Assembly (NCBI GenBank): GCA_031428675.1
Contig: JANOYC010000027.1
Coordinates: 1-18,991 of the forward strand
Direction: 5' to 3'
Origin: JANOYC01 sp031428675
Lineage (GTDB): Bacteria; Actinomycetota; Actinomycetes; Actinomycetales; Microbacteriaceae
Length of the DNA stretch: 18,991 bases
Each line of letters starts with the position of its first letter. The stretch's first letter is position 1. The translations under genes were made by a program, and so were the position numbers. The notes beneath the pieces were generated by a model that saw only the letters and a list, made by a program, of their open reading frames with translations, was not told the origin of the DNA and made no database searches. Positions 8,490 through 14,595 of the stretch are shown piece after piece.

Positions 8490-8676
8490 CGCGAGACCTC
8501 ATCCTTACTTTGCCGAACTGCAAACGTTACCAGCGGAATTCGAGGGCGCGAGGTTTCCTTTCCTCACTTTGTTCCGCGCTGACAGTAATTCGACGCGGCC
8601 GAGTGCGAGGAGTCGAGGCTCTGCTGAGCGAGTGGTACACCGGTGGGGAACTATCGCATCCATGCAGCACCGTGTC
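8490..8676. other. Start of the accessory region: gene-free stretch before the hipBA operators
   Basis: No coding sequence is supported between the PLP enzyme start and the hipB ATG at 8808 (318 bp in all). The first part should hold the minus-strand promoter of the PLP enzyme, though no strong boxes are seen. The exact direct repeat copy lies at 8613-8635 and the operator array starts at 8677. A frame open across 8152-9087 on the plus strand is antisense to the PLP gene and has no protein-like features. Confidence 0.5.
8613..8635 (+). repeat. 23-bp direct repeat, left copy flanking hipBA
   Basis: Identical over 23 bp to 10934-10956, same orientation (starts TCGAGGCTCTGC, ends GAGCGAGTGG). 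Here it is followed directly by TACACC. At the other copy a 13-nt insert separates it from TACACC, which there begins the tRNA-Lys 3'-end copy. On the minus strand this site therefore reads GGTGTACCA then the repeat, as at a tRNA 3' end. Likely an islet boundary. Confidence 0.75.
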
Positions 8677-8780
8677 AAATGTACGTTGTGCGTTACATTT
8701 GACAAATGTACGATCTGCGTTACATTTCTTAAATGTACGTTGTGCGTTACATTTGATCATGTAGCACGAAAGCGACATTA
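8677..8780. promoter_or_regulatory. hipBA operator array: alternating AAATGTA/TACATTT half-sites
   Basis: Three 24-bp units (8677-8700, 8704-8727, 8731-8754) repeat with a 27-bp period. Each has arms AAATGTA and TACATTT around a 10-bp centre. The first and third are identical; the second differs at three central positions. Adjacent arms also form tight palindromes TACATTT-N3-AAATGTA across the junctions. A degenerate fourth unit (8757-8780) keeps ATGTA and ACATT at the same spacing. HipB proteins bind several dyads upstream of hipBA, so autorepression is the natural reading. Confidence 0.82.
8699..8726 (+). promoter_or_regulatory. hipB: Predicted hipBA promoter inside the operator array
   Basis: TTGACA (8699-8704), a perfect -35 hexamer, is followed after 16 bp by TACATT (8721-8726), a fair -10. 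The -35 lies across the junction of operator units 1 and 2 and the -10 within unit 2, so bound HipB would occlude RNA polymerase. The leader would be about 75 nt. Confidence 0.55.
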
Positions 8781-8807
8781 CGTGGTGTTGGGTACTCGAG
8801 GAGCATT

Positions 8808-9215
8808 ATGCGAATCCGCACGGTTGATGACTTTGGTGTGGTCGCACGACAGCGCCGCCGCGAACTCGGCCTCTCGCAAGAAGAACTGGGCAAGCGCGCT
8901 GGGGTCACCCGCCAGTGGTTGGTTCGATTCGAGCGCGATAGCTCTGACGTGTCATTGGCGAAGGTTTTCGCCGTCCTCCGCGAGCTCAACCTCATCGTGC
9001 GCGCCGATCCGGTGGTGCCAGCTGATTCACAGCTGTCCCCCCGGCCCAACAAGTACGCGGTTCCCAGGATCGACATGCCGCAATTGAACATGGACGTGCT
9101 GAGACGCTCGTTGGAGGCGGTCCGTCAGATCCCCTCGCAGGACGAGGTGGTGGCCGTGCGTGACGCGATCCGACAACTCGATTCAGCGAGACTGAACCCC
9201 CCGAGCCCAGGATGA
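8808..9215 (+). CDS. hipB: HipB-like antitoxin, XRE-family DNA-binding protein
   Basis: 135-aa antitoxin and autorepressor. The XRE helix-turn-helix spans about residues 8-62 (VVARQRRRELGLSQEELGKR, AGVTRQWLVRFERDSSDVSL). The C-terminal half (about 70-135) is Pro/Asp-rich and then amphipathic, longer than in E. coli HipB (88 aa), and could mediate contact with HipA. GAGGAG lies about five nt before the ATG. Its stop overlaps the hipA start in ATGA, the usual coupling of antitoxin and toxin. The operator array directly upstream fits self-regulation. Confidence 0.9.
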   Translation: MRIRTVDDFGVVARQRRRELGLSQEELGKRAGVTRQWLVRFERDSSDVSLAKVFAVLRELNLIVRADPVVPADSQLSPRPNKYAVPRIDMPQLNMDVLRRSLEAVRQIPSQDEVVAVRDAIRQLDSARLNPPSPG

Positions 9216-10513
9216 CTGACCCGCTTGACGTAGTCCTCTATGGCTATCGGGTCGGACGTCTGGAACGCCGGGCCGTCGAAGACTACGTACTTGAATACGA
9301 CGACGCATGGTCGAGCGCCGATGAGGCGATCCCGCTATCTCTGTCGCTCCCCCTGCGACAGAGGAGGCACACTGGCAGGGTCGTCGCCAGCTTCGTCGAC
9401 AACTTGCTGCCGGACAATCCGGAGGTGCGTCAGCGCTGGGCAAACGACGCCGGGCTGGACACCGTGGAGCCCTTCTACTTGCTCCAAGAATATGGCCAGG
9501 ATGTCGCGGGGGCGGCGTCCTTTCGCCGGGCAGGCGAACCAGAGATCTCGAGTCGTCGGCCGATATCCCAAAGCGAGATCGCAGACCGAATCCGCCTGTT
9601 GCGAAAGGATAATACGGCGTGGCACGACGACTTCATGCCCGCCTCGGGGCAGTTCTCGCTCGGTGGCGCCCAGGCGAAATTCTCCCTTGCCCGACACGGT
9701 GGCGCCTGGTTCGAATCGGCCGGCGCTGACGGATCAACCCACGTGTTCAAGCCCCAGGTTACCGGTGTCCAGGACGGCGAACTCGTCGAGTACCTCGTCA
9801 TGCGCACCGCCTATCTCCTCGGTATTCCTGCTGCCACCGTCGAGCTCTTCGAACACGGCGGCGAGCACTCTCTCGTGGTCGAACGTTTCGACCGGCGAAT
9901 CGAAGGTGACCGGACCGTCCGGCTGCATCAAGAGGACATTCTGCAGGCTCTGGGACAACCCAGGCTCCTGAAGTTTGAGAAACACGGTGGACCGGGCGTC
10001 GACGAGATTGCTGGTTTGCTCGAGAAGGTCGCCGACGCCGATTCCCGCAGACGCTACGCCGCGATGCTCCTCTTCTCCTGGATCGTCTTGTCGACGGACG
10101 CGCATACCAAGAACCACTCGCTCTTCCTGGAGGCAGGGGGAGCGAGACTTACTCCGCTGTACGACGCCTCGTCCGCGCTACCCTATCTGGGCAACGACCT
10201 GTTCCTGGATGTGCCTTCGTTGTTGAAACGGGCTGGGGAACGAGAGCTGGCGGTGCGGTACGGGGCGAGCTACCTGGCCCGCGACGTCGCACGCTTTGAG
10301 CTGGACTTGATCGCGCGACGATGCGGAATGGATCGCGATGACCTGCTGGCCCTCGTGGCCGTCTACCTGATCGAGATTTCGGACGTCATGTCAGATGTCG
10401 CCTCCGACCTGCCATCGCGCCTGCAAACGGATACGATCGCGCGAACGGTGGCCTGGATGCCAATACGAGCGAAGCAGGCCGCCGAGGCCCTCGGCATCGA
10501 CGCCCTGCTATAG
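9212..10513 (+). CDS. hipA: HipA-family serine/threonine kinase toxin
   Basis: 433-aa kinase toxin; E. coli HipA phosphorylates glutamyl-tRNA synthetase and causes dormancy. Kinase elements visible: Gly-rich loop with the inhibitory autophosphorylation serine at about Ser149 (QFSLGGAQAKFSLA), ATP-lysine about Lys180 (HVFKPQ), catalytic loop Asp296 in STDAHTKNHSLFL, and metal-binding Asp318 in LYDASSALPY. The N-terminal subdomain (about 1-105) has LPLRQRRHTGRVVASFVDNLLP, typical of the Couple_hipA region. All key residues are present, so the enzyme looks intact. It follows hipB with a 4-bp overlap. The target here is not known. Confidence 0.93.
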   Translation: MTDPLDVVLYGYRVGRLERRAVEDYVLEYDDAWSSADEAIPLSLSLPLRQRRHTGRVVASFVDNLLPDNPEVRQRWANDAGLDTVEPFYLLQEYGQDVAGAASFRRAGEPEISSRRPISQSEIADRIRLLRKDNTAWHDDFMPASGQFSLGGAQAKFSLARHGGAWFESAGADGSTHVFKPQVTGVQDGELVEYLVMRTAYLLGIPAATVELFEHGGEHSLVVERFDRRIEGDRTVRLHQEDILQALGQPRLLKFEKHGGPGVDEIAGLLEKVADADSRRRYAAMLLFSWIVLSTDAHTKNHSLFLEAGGARLTPLYDASSALPYLGNDLFLDVPSLLKRAGERELAVRYGASYLARDVARFELDLIARRCGMDRDDLLALVAVYLIEISDVMSDVASDLPSRLQTDTIARTVAWMPIRAKQAAEALGIDALL

Positions 10514-10571
10514 CCCGGAGCGAACCGCACGCAGAGGGGTGCAGCCGCTCGACTTAGAGAAGGACTATTAG

Positions 10572-10850
10572 GTCTGCGATGCGCTGCGCTCGATCACAAC
10601 CGCGCACCCCGGCGAGATCGTTTCTCGGGGCGGTACACGCGTGGGGAAGCTTCGGATCATCCGCCGATTCTCCGAAGACCTCGAACTGCTCCCCATCGGC
10701 CAGTGCCCGTCAAAGAACGCCGAGCAACGCGGGCTACGTAAGATCCTCGCCAGTGCTGCTGCAGGCACCGGCGCGGGACCGTCGGAGGTCACCTCAGGCG
10801 GCAACGCCAGCACGTTTCATCGCGAGGGCTACCTGAATTCGCCGCAGGAA
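10572..10850 (+). pseudogene. Decayed fragment of an AbiEii-type nucleotidyltransferase toxin
   Basis: The frame after an in-frame TAG at 10569 reads DALRSITTAHPGEIVSRGGT, then RIIRRFSEDLELL and, further on, SGGNASTFHREGYLNSP. This matches the order of AbiEii/AbiGii nucleotidyltransferases (GEFVFKGGTSLSK..LIERFSEDIDL..., then a Gly-rich stretch and HR). The catalytic block is altered (GGT kept, flanking lysine changed, final D of the SEDLD motif replaced by E). There is no start codon or ribosome binding site, and the rest of the expected protein of about 250-300 aa is missing. It lies between hipA and the right direct repeat. I read it as a remnant; the family call is from remembered motifs and should be tested by profile search. 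Confidence 0.5.
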
Positions 10851-10933
10851 CACCGCGGCACGCCGGGCGCGATCACCGACCCCGCCGCGATAGTCGAAGA
10901 GCCGCTGCACGGCGAGCAGGCGCTCAAGGCGGC

Positions 10934-10956
10934 TCGAGGCTCTGCTGAGCGAGTGG
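10934..10956 (+). repeat. 23-bp direct repeat, right copy flanking hipBA
   Basis: Exact match to 8613-8635, 2321 bp away in the same orientation. It contains a GCTC-TGCT-GAGC hairpin that, read on the minus strand, would lie just 3' of the tRNA-Lys-like segment at 10969-11002, where a tRNA terminator would be expected. Together the two copies bracket hipBA and the AbiEii remnant. Confidence 0.75.
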
Positions 10957-10968
10957 AACACGCGAATG

Positions 10969-11002
10969 GTACACCCCCGGGACTTGAACCCGGAACCCAC
11001 TG
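10969..11002 (-). repeat. Partial copy of the tRNA-Lys 3' end (candidate att site)
   Basis: These 34 bp match 12808-12842 (3' end of tRNA-Lys) with a single difference, five instead of six C in one run. Read on the minus strand it has anticodon-stem end, variable loop and T arm (CCGGGTTCAAGTCCCGG), then GGGTGTACCA. The 5' half of a tRNA is absent: upstream sequence forms no D arm or anticodon stem. Such 3'-end duplications mark the distal edge of elements integrated in tRNA genes. Confidence 0.72.
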
Positions 11003-11219
11003 GAGGCGGTTTTACCACCCGCCAGCATGCCATCCAAGGAGGCACTCCCCCGAAATCACGCGGATCTCGGGCTACGTTGTGTGATCGATTCTAGGGACGA
11101 ACTTGAACCGTTTGGGGCGATTTCGGGGTGGTTTTATGACAGATAGATGACAGGCGCCGAGGTAGTCGTAACCGCCTCCGCGCACATGCCGCGATCACGC
11201 GCGCGCGTTAGGGCGAGGG
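11003..11219. other. Gene-free gap between the tRNA-Lys copy and hepT
   Basis: Nothing coding is supported here. A short hairpin (GGCGG 11005-11009, CCGCC 11019-11023) abuts the tRNA-like segment. The remainder shows no promoter or repeat that I can defend. Confidence 0.4.
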
Positions 11220-11552
11220 TCACTTTCCGGACCCAGCGATCTCAGCAGCAAGCGCCTCTTCCAGGGTAGGAAGGTCATCCGCCACGGTAGCGGCAATGGT
11301 GCTGCGATCGATGTAGATGTAGCCGTGAGCAATTCGGTTTCGGGTAGCCCAGGCGATGTGCCACTCTCCACGGAAAAGGCGCTCTCTCAATCCTTCGGAG
11401 CCTTGGGAGATCGCTTCTATTGCTGCGGATAGACGGAGGCTTACCGCGTCGGCAATCGTTTGGTCATTGAGGTCACCACGCTCGAGATGTGCGTGTAGAA
11501 CTGCAAGATGTTCGAGGGCATCTTGAGCGACCTGCCGATCAGAGCGGCTCAT
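11220..11552 (-). CDS. hepT: HepT-like HEPN ribonuclease toxin (DUF86)
   Basis: 110-aa all-helical HEPN protein. The catalytic RX4-6H motif is intact: RNRIAHGY, residues 71-78, with Arg71, His76 and Tyr78. HEPN toxins of this family cleave RNA and are neutralised by a partner MNT nucleotidyltransferase that AMPylates the tyrosine of the HxY motif; Tyr78 is the equivalent here. Its ATG overlaps the stop of the MNT gene in ATGA, so antitoxin is made first and the toxin is coupled. Length and neighbour are typical of HepT/MntA modules. Cellular target is unknown. Confidence 0.9.
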   Translation of the reverse strand: MSRSDRQVAQDALEHLAVLHAHLERGDLNDQTIADAVSLRLSAAIEAISQGSEGLRERLFRGEWHIAWATRNRIAHGYIYIDRSTIAATVADDLPTLEEALAAEIAGSGK

Positions 11553-12034
11553 AGCGGTATTGCTTCAGCCAGTGCGCTCTCTGCGACGGTCGGCTTCAAG
11601 TTCGCTCGAGGCACGACGTCAACACTGACACCAACGATGGCCGATGCTGCGGCCTCTAAGCGGGAAAGCGCAAACAGGCTGACAGGTTCAGCGAAGTCGA
11701 CCAGGAGGTCGATGTCCGACTCATGACCATCCTCGCCTCGGCTGACACTTCCGAAAACTCGGACGTTGCTCGCACCCGCTGATGCCAGGAGCTTCAGAAG
11801 CGCTTCGCGGTGGGAGGCGAGCTTCTTCCCAAGCGCGGTACGCCCGTGGAAGCGAAGCAGTCGGGATACCTCCGGCTGGCTTCGTCCGATGGCTTCTGAT
11901 ATCTGCCGCTGCGATAGCCCCGCGGATGCCCCGAAACGAACGCTGTCGACGAGGAGTTTTCTCGAGCGCTCATGCAGGGCGTCTGCTATCTGGGCATTCT
12001 GTCGAATGCGGAGTATCACGTCGCTTTCACTCAT
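11549..12034 (-). CDS. mntA: MntA-like antitoxin: HTH plus minimal nucleotidyltransferase
   Basis: 161-aa antitoxin partner of hepT. The N-terminal part has a helix-turn-helix near residues 38-62 (AGLSQRQISEAIGRSQPEVS RLL). The C-terminal part is an MNT domain with the GSx10DxD signature: Gly95-Ser96 (VFGSVSRGE) and Asp107/Asp109 (SDIDLLVD), plus a third acidic residue in VSVDVVP. MNT partners AMPylate HepT. The added HTH makes this an antitoxin that can probably repress its own promoter, a variation on the bare MNT form. Start ATG 12034 is preferred over upstream extension because a dyad abuts it and the extension (to 12085) lacks protein character. Confidence 0.88.
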   Translation of the reverse strand: MSESDVILRIRQNAQIADALHERSRKLLVDSVRFGASAGLSQRQISEAIGRSQPEVSRLLRFHGRTALGKKLASHREALLKLLASAGASNVRVFGSVSRGEDGHESDIDLLVDFAEPVSLFALSRLEAAASAIVGVSVDVVPRANLKPTVAESALAEAIPL

Positions 12035-12048
12035 ATAGCAAATGCTAT
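12035..12048 (-). promoter_or_regulatory. Dyad and leaderless-type promoter abutting the mntA start
   Basis: ATAGCA-N2-TGCTAT touches the mntA ATG. On the minus strand the TAGCAT at 12047-12042 fits an actinobacterial -10 (TANNNT) and is followed by seven nt and then the ATG, as in leaderless transcripts. No Shine-Dalgarno sequence is seen. The dyad overlaps the -10, so binding by the HTH of the antitoxin would shut off the operon. Binding is inferred. Confidence 0.55.
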
Positions 12049-12123
12049 CACTACGCATGCACGCCGCCTCCGAGCGCCGAGGCAACCCGACATGAATGGG
12101 TAGCCATCGAGGACGTGGGGACG

Positions 12124-12688
12124 ATGAACTTGCACCACGGCTTCGCCGCGAGCTGGGAACAGGTTCGACCGCTGCTGCTCGATCCTGTGCGCGTTCTGTT
12201 TGTCTGCATCGGCAATGTGTGCCGATCCCCGCTGGCCGAGGTCATGCTGCGCAAGATGGCGAGCGATGCAGGCGTGGCGGCGGAAGTGTCATCGGCTGGG
12301 ACGTGGGCTGAAGTCCGTCAGGGCCTGTATGGCCGACACCGCTGCGTGCGCGCTGGGGCACGGACCCGACGGCACCGGTCACGTCAGCCGCATGCTCAGT
12401 CAAGACATCGTCGCCGCAGCGGACATCCTCGTGTCGCTCGACCCCGAAGCGAGCGGCGTCTTGGGGCGCATGTCGGCTCACTTGCCGATGGTGCCAACCA
12501 TCCTCGACCTGTCGAGCGCGGCATGGTGCGCAAGCTCGAAGAGAACCTCTTCGCTCCGCTGGGCTACAACCCCGGTAGGAGCGAAATCAGCGACCAGGTC
12601 GGTGGATCGTGATGACGAAATAAAGCTTGGCCGGGGTCCAAAGTCGCCGGACGCCGTGATCCCGGTCTACCGGCTCAACTGGAAGTGA
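12124..12688 (+). pseudogene. Frameshifted low-molecular-weight protein tyrosine phosphatase
   Basis: The first frame from ATG 12124 reads VRVLFVCIGNVCRSPLAEVM, carrying the CX5R phosphatase loop, then VSSAGTW. Homology then moves to another frame near 12325-12345: TAACALGHGPDGTGHVSRML, SQDIVAAADILVSLDPEASG, the part that normally ends in a DP-containing loop. Neither frame alone gives a full protein, so I call it broken by one frameshift. The tail to 12688 has no recognisable motif. Family includes arsenate-reductase-like and capsule-associated phosphatases. It is divergent from the HepT/MntA pair. A sequencing error is the alternative to decay. Confidence 0.72.
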
Positions 12689-12808
12689 CATTCCGTTGAG
12701 TCGCAGCCTCAGAGGAGGTACAGGCTCGCGCTGGCCTGAGAGAAGGTTGATCGCCAGCAAAGAAGCTCGGTTGCTCGTATTACTGCGAGAAACCGGGCTT
12801 CTTATCAG

Positions 12809-12881
<73 letters not shown>

Positions 12882-12957
12882 ATGATTCGAACGCGGAATT
12901 TCGAACCGAGAAGCAAGGTTAGCATGAGAGCAAACACGACAGTGACACGGGAGATCC

Positions 12958-13434
12958 ATGACGACCACCAAACTCGATGTCGGCGACGTCGCGCCGAACT
13001 TCACGCTTCCCGACCAGGACGGGAACGAGATTGTCGTCGATGATTTCATCGGCCAGAAGACGATCCTCTACTTCTACCCGGCCGCATCCACACCGGGCTG
13101 CACGACCGAAGCCTGTGACTTCCGCGACAACATGGGATCGTTGGCTGGCGCCGGCTACCGAGTGCTCGGCATCTCGAAAGACGCCCAGAACGACTTGAAG
13201 AAATTCCATGACAACGAATCGTTGAGCTTTCCGCTGCTCGGCGATGAGTCGCTCGCCGTACACGAAGAGTATGGCGCCTACGGGGAGAAATCGCTCTACG
13301 GCAAGACCGTGACCGGCACCCTGCGCTCTACCTTCGTGATCGGCGAAGACGGCCGGATCGTGCACGCGCTCTACAACGTGAAGGCGACGGGCCACGTCGC
13401 GGGGCTTAAGAAGAAGCTTGGTCTCACCGCGTAG
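12958..13434 (+). CDS. bcp: Thioredoxin-dependent thiol peroxidase, Bcp/PrxQ family
   Basis: 158-aa cytosolic peroxiredoxin that reduces hydrogen peroxide and alkyl hydroperoxides using thioredoxin. The peroxidatic cysteine is Cys48 in ASTPGCTTEACDFRD and the second cysteine, Cys53, five residues on, marks the PrxQ type with an intrahelical resolving cysteine. VAPNFTLPDQDG and STFVIGEDG are further family signatures. GGGAG lies about five nt before the ATG. The gene stands alone, facing away from tRNA-Lys, and ends in a hairpin at 13481-13510. TAGCAT at 12920-12925 is a possible -10. Confidence 0.95.
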   Translation: MTTTKLDVGDVAPNFTLPDQDGNEIVVDDFIGQKTILYFYPAASTPGCTTEACDFRDNMGSLAGAGYRVLGISKDAQNDLKKFHDNESLSFPLLGDESLAVHEEYGAYGEKSLYGKTVTGTLRSTFVIGEDGRIVHALYNVKATGHVAGLKKKLGLTA

Positions 13435-13480
13435 CGCTCCGGGCGCTGTGGCAATTGGCGATATCGCCTCTTAACGGGGA

Positions 13481-13510
13481 AAGCCGCGGCAACACCCGAT
13501 GCCGCGGCTT
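13481..13510 (+). terminator. Hairpin terminator after bcp
   Basis: Perfect 11-bp stem AAGCCGCGGCA / TGCCGCGGCTT with an 8-nt loop, and GGGGA/TCTTCCCC flanks extend it. It lies 46 bp past the bcp stop. A real U-tract is missing (CTCTTCCCC follows). Confidence 0.75.
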
Positions 13511-13522
13511 CTCTTCCCCGGT

Positions 13523-13715
13523 AATCAGTCCCCCGACTGATTCCCATTTTTCTTCATTCGAGTCCCCCGACTCTCCTGAAATTCGAAACAAGCCCCCCGG
13601 CCTACTTCTCGGAAGCGATGCCCCCCGGCTGCTTCCTTGCTGAAAGCGTATACGGGCAAACAAATTTGCCCTATACCCCAGACTGGGGGACGAAATCGGG
13701 GGCGCGCCGCCCCCG
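13523..13715 (+). ncRNA. C-rich-loop hairpin cluster, candidate 6C-type small RNA
   Basis: Six hairpins follow one another and a C-rich AAG/CTT segment sits among them. Two early hairpins have loop CCCCCG: AATCAGT/ACTGATT (13523-13542) and GAGT/ACTC (13560-13573). Two elements hold six C: 13590-13606, and 13611-13636 with GGAAGC/GCTTCC outside GCC/GGC. Then come GTATA-GGGCAAA/TTTGCCC-TATAC (13648-13676), CCCCA/TGGGG (13676-13688) and CGGGGGCG/CGCCCCCG (13697-13715). The 6C RNA family of Actinobacteria is defined by two hairpins with at least six C in the loop, which the third and fourth elements satisfy. The other hairpins may be separate terminators; the first is followed by five T. Transcript ends are guesses. 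Confidence 0.55.
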
Positions 13716-13719
13716 CCTC

Positions 13720-13762
13720 AAAAAAACAATCGCGAGCGCCGCGCCTGCGGGGCACGCCGCGA
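13720..13762 (-). terminator. Intrinsic terminator of the small membrane-protein gene
   Basis: On the minus strand a GC-rich stem (13762-13730, outer TCGCG/CGCGA with internal bulges) begins five nt after the stop at 13768. It is followed by TTG and seven T (13726-13720), a textbook rho-independent form. Confidence 0.75.
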
Positions 13763-13767
13763 ATGGC

Positions 13768-14169
13768 TCAGCGCGTATCCGGCCGATGTGACGTCGCCGC
13801 TCTCACCGGGCGGGAAAACAGCAGGACGAGCGCGGTGAGCGCTTGCGCGAGCAGCACGAACCCGATGCCGGGAACAGCGAATGCGCCTTGGAGTGCACCA
13901 ATGGCCACAGCGATCTGAAGAACCTGCCACACGATCGACGCGCTTCGCGTCCACGCGAAACCGCGCACAGTATTCACGGAAATGACGATGAGCCAAGTGG
14001 CGGTTAACCCCGCGATGACCGTGAGGGCAACTGCGCTCGCGAACGAGTCGGCGGTTGCGGTGAGCAACTCCACAATGAGCAACACCGTGACGCCGGCGAG
14101 CACGACCGCCTCGGTCATGAGCATCACGACATACAGGACGAACAAAGGCGACACGCGTGGCGTTTTCAC
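13768..14169 (-). CDS. Small four-helix membrane protein of unknown function
   Basis: 133 aa with four predicted transmembrane segments at about residues 9-36, 43-67, 76-95 and 98-118. A short basic tail (RPVRAATSHRPDTR) suggests a cytoplasmic C-terminus. I do not recognise a named family. Start GTG at 14169 has a weak GGGAC upstream. It is a single gene with its own strong terminator and lies between bcp and whiB1, diverging from whiB1. The composition agrees with core genes around it. No function is proposed. Confidence 0.78.
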   Translation of the reverse strand: MKTPRVSPLFVLYVVMLMTEAVVLAGVTVLLIVELLTATADSFASAVALTVIAGLTATWLIVISVNTVRGFAWTRSASIVWQVLQIAVAIGALQGAFAVPGIGFVLLAQALTALVLLFSRPVRAATSHRPDTR

Positions 14170-14238
14170 AGGAGCGGTCCCATACGAAGCTATTGATTTG
14201 GGCTTGGGCCTATGAGAGTCTATGTGAGGTTGATTTGG

Positions 14239-14258
14239 CGCTCACGCAGAAGTGAGCG
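14239..14258. promoter_or_regulatory. Dyad upstream of whiB1
   Basis: CGCTCAC (14239-14245) and GTGAGCG (14252-14258) form a perfect 7-bp inverted repeat 85 bp before the whiB1 start. It may be an operator or a leader hairpin. It does not match the Crp site known from the mycobacterial whiB1 promoter, because the half-site order is reversed. Confidence 0.45.
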
Positions 14259-14342
14259 AATCCCGCACAATTTCCCCCCACGAACCCGCTTTTTGGCCTG
14301 TCGGCCTGCGTTCCACACTGCAGTAACTAAAGGAGTACCCCC

Positions 14343-14591
14343 ATGGATTGGCGCGACAAGTCCGCTTGCCTCACGGCAGACCCCGAGCTTTTCTTCCCCG
14401 TGGGAAACACCGGACCCGCCGTTGACCAGATCGAAAAGGCCAAGGCTGTCTGCGGCCGGTGCACGGTCACCGAGATGTGCCTCCAGTACGCGCTCGAGAC
14501 GAGCCAGGACTCTGGGGTATGGGGCGGGCTCAGCGAAGACGAGCGTCGCGCCCTCAAGCGCCGCGCTGCCCGCGCTCGCCGCGCATCCTGA
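14343..14591 (+). CDS. whiB1: WhiB1-type iron-sulfur transcriptional regulator
   Basis: 82-aa Wbl protein that binds a [4Fe-4S] cluster through four cysteines, here Cys9, Cys37, Cys40 and Cys46 (CGRCTVTEMC). The GVWGG turn (about 58-62) and basic tail ALKRRAARARRAS for DNA contact are present. It closely resembles M. tuberculosis WhiB1, starting MDW and having DPELFFPVGN and SGVWGGLSEDERRALKRR. That protein is essential, responds to nitric oxide and binds the principal sigma factor. AAAGGAG lies about seven nt before the ATG. It converges on the PdtaS-like kinase with a 4-bp gap, the same order as in mycobacteria. Confidence 0.95.
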   Translation: MDWRDKSACLTADPELFFPVGNTGPAVDQIEKAKAVCGRCTVTEMCLQYALETSQDSGVWGGLSEDERRALKRRAARARRAS

Positions 14592-14595
14592 TTCA

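Noticed and set aside
8677..8754. Three tandem 24-bp repeats as a CRISPR array
   Set aside because: Spacers are only 3 bp and the units are internally palindromic before hipB, so they are operators.
8152..9087. A 311-codon plus-strand frame running into hipB
   Set aside because: Antisense to the PLP enzyme, then through the operator array and out of frame with hipB. No family motif.
10969..11060. A second functional tRNA gene
   Set aside because: No acceptor 5' strand, D arm or anticodon stem can be paired; GTGGTAA looks like an anticodon loop but its stem does not form. The 3' acceptor is also one base short.
12675..12699. Inverted repeat TCAAC-GGAA/TTCCGTTGA across the end of the phosphatase frame
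   Set aside because: Bulged arms, no T-run and no transcription context; too weak to call a terminator.
14221..14258. A Crp-like site before whiB1
   Set aside because: TGTGA and TCAC are present but at the wrong spacing, and the tight dyad has the half-sites in the opposite order.
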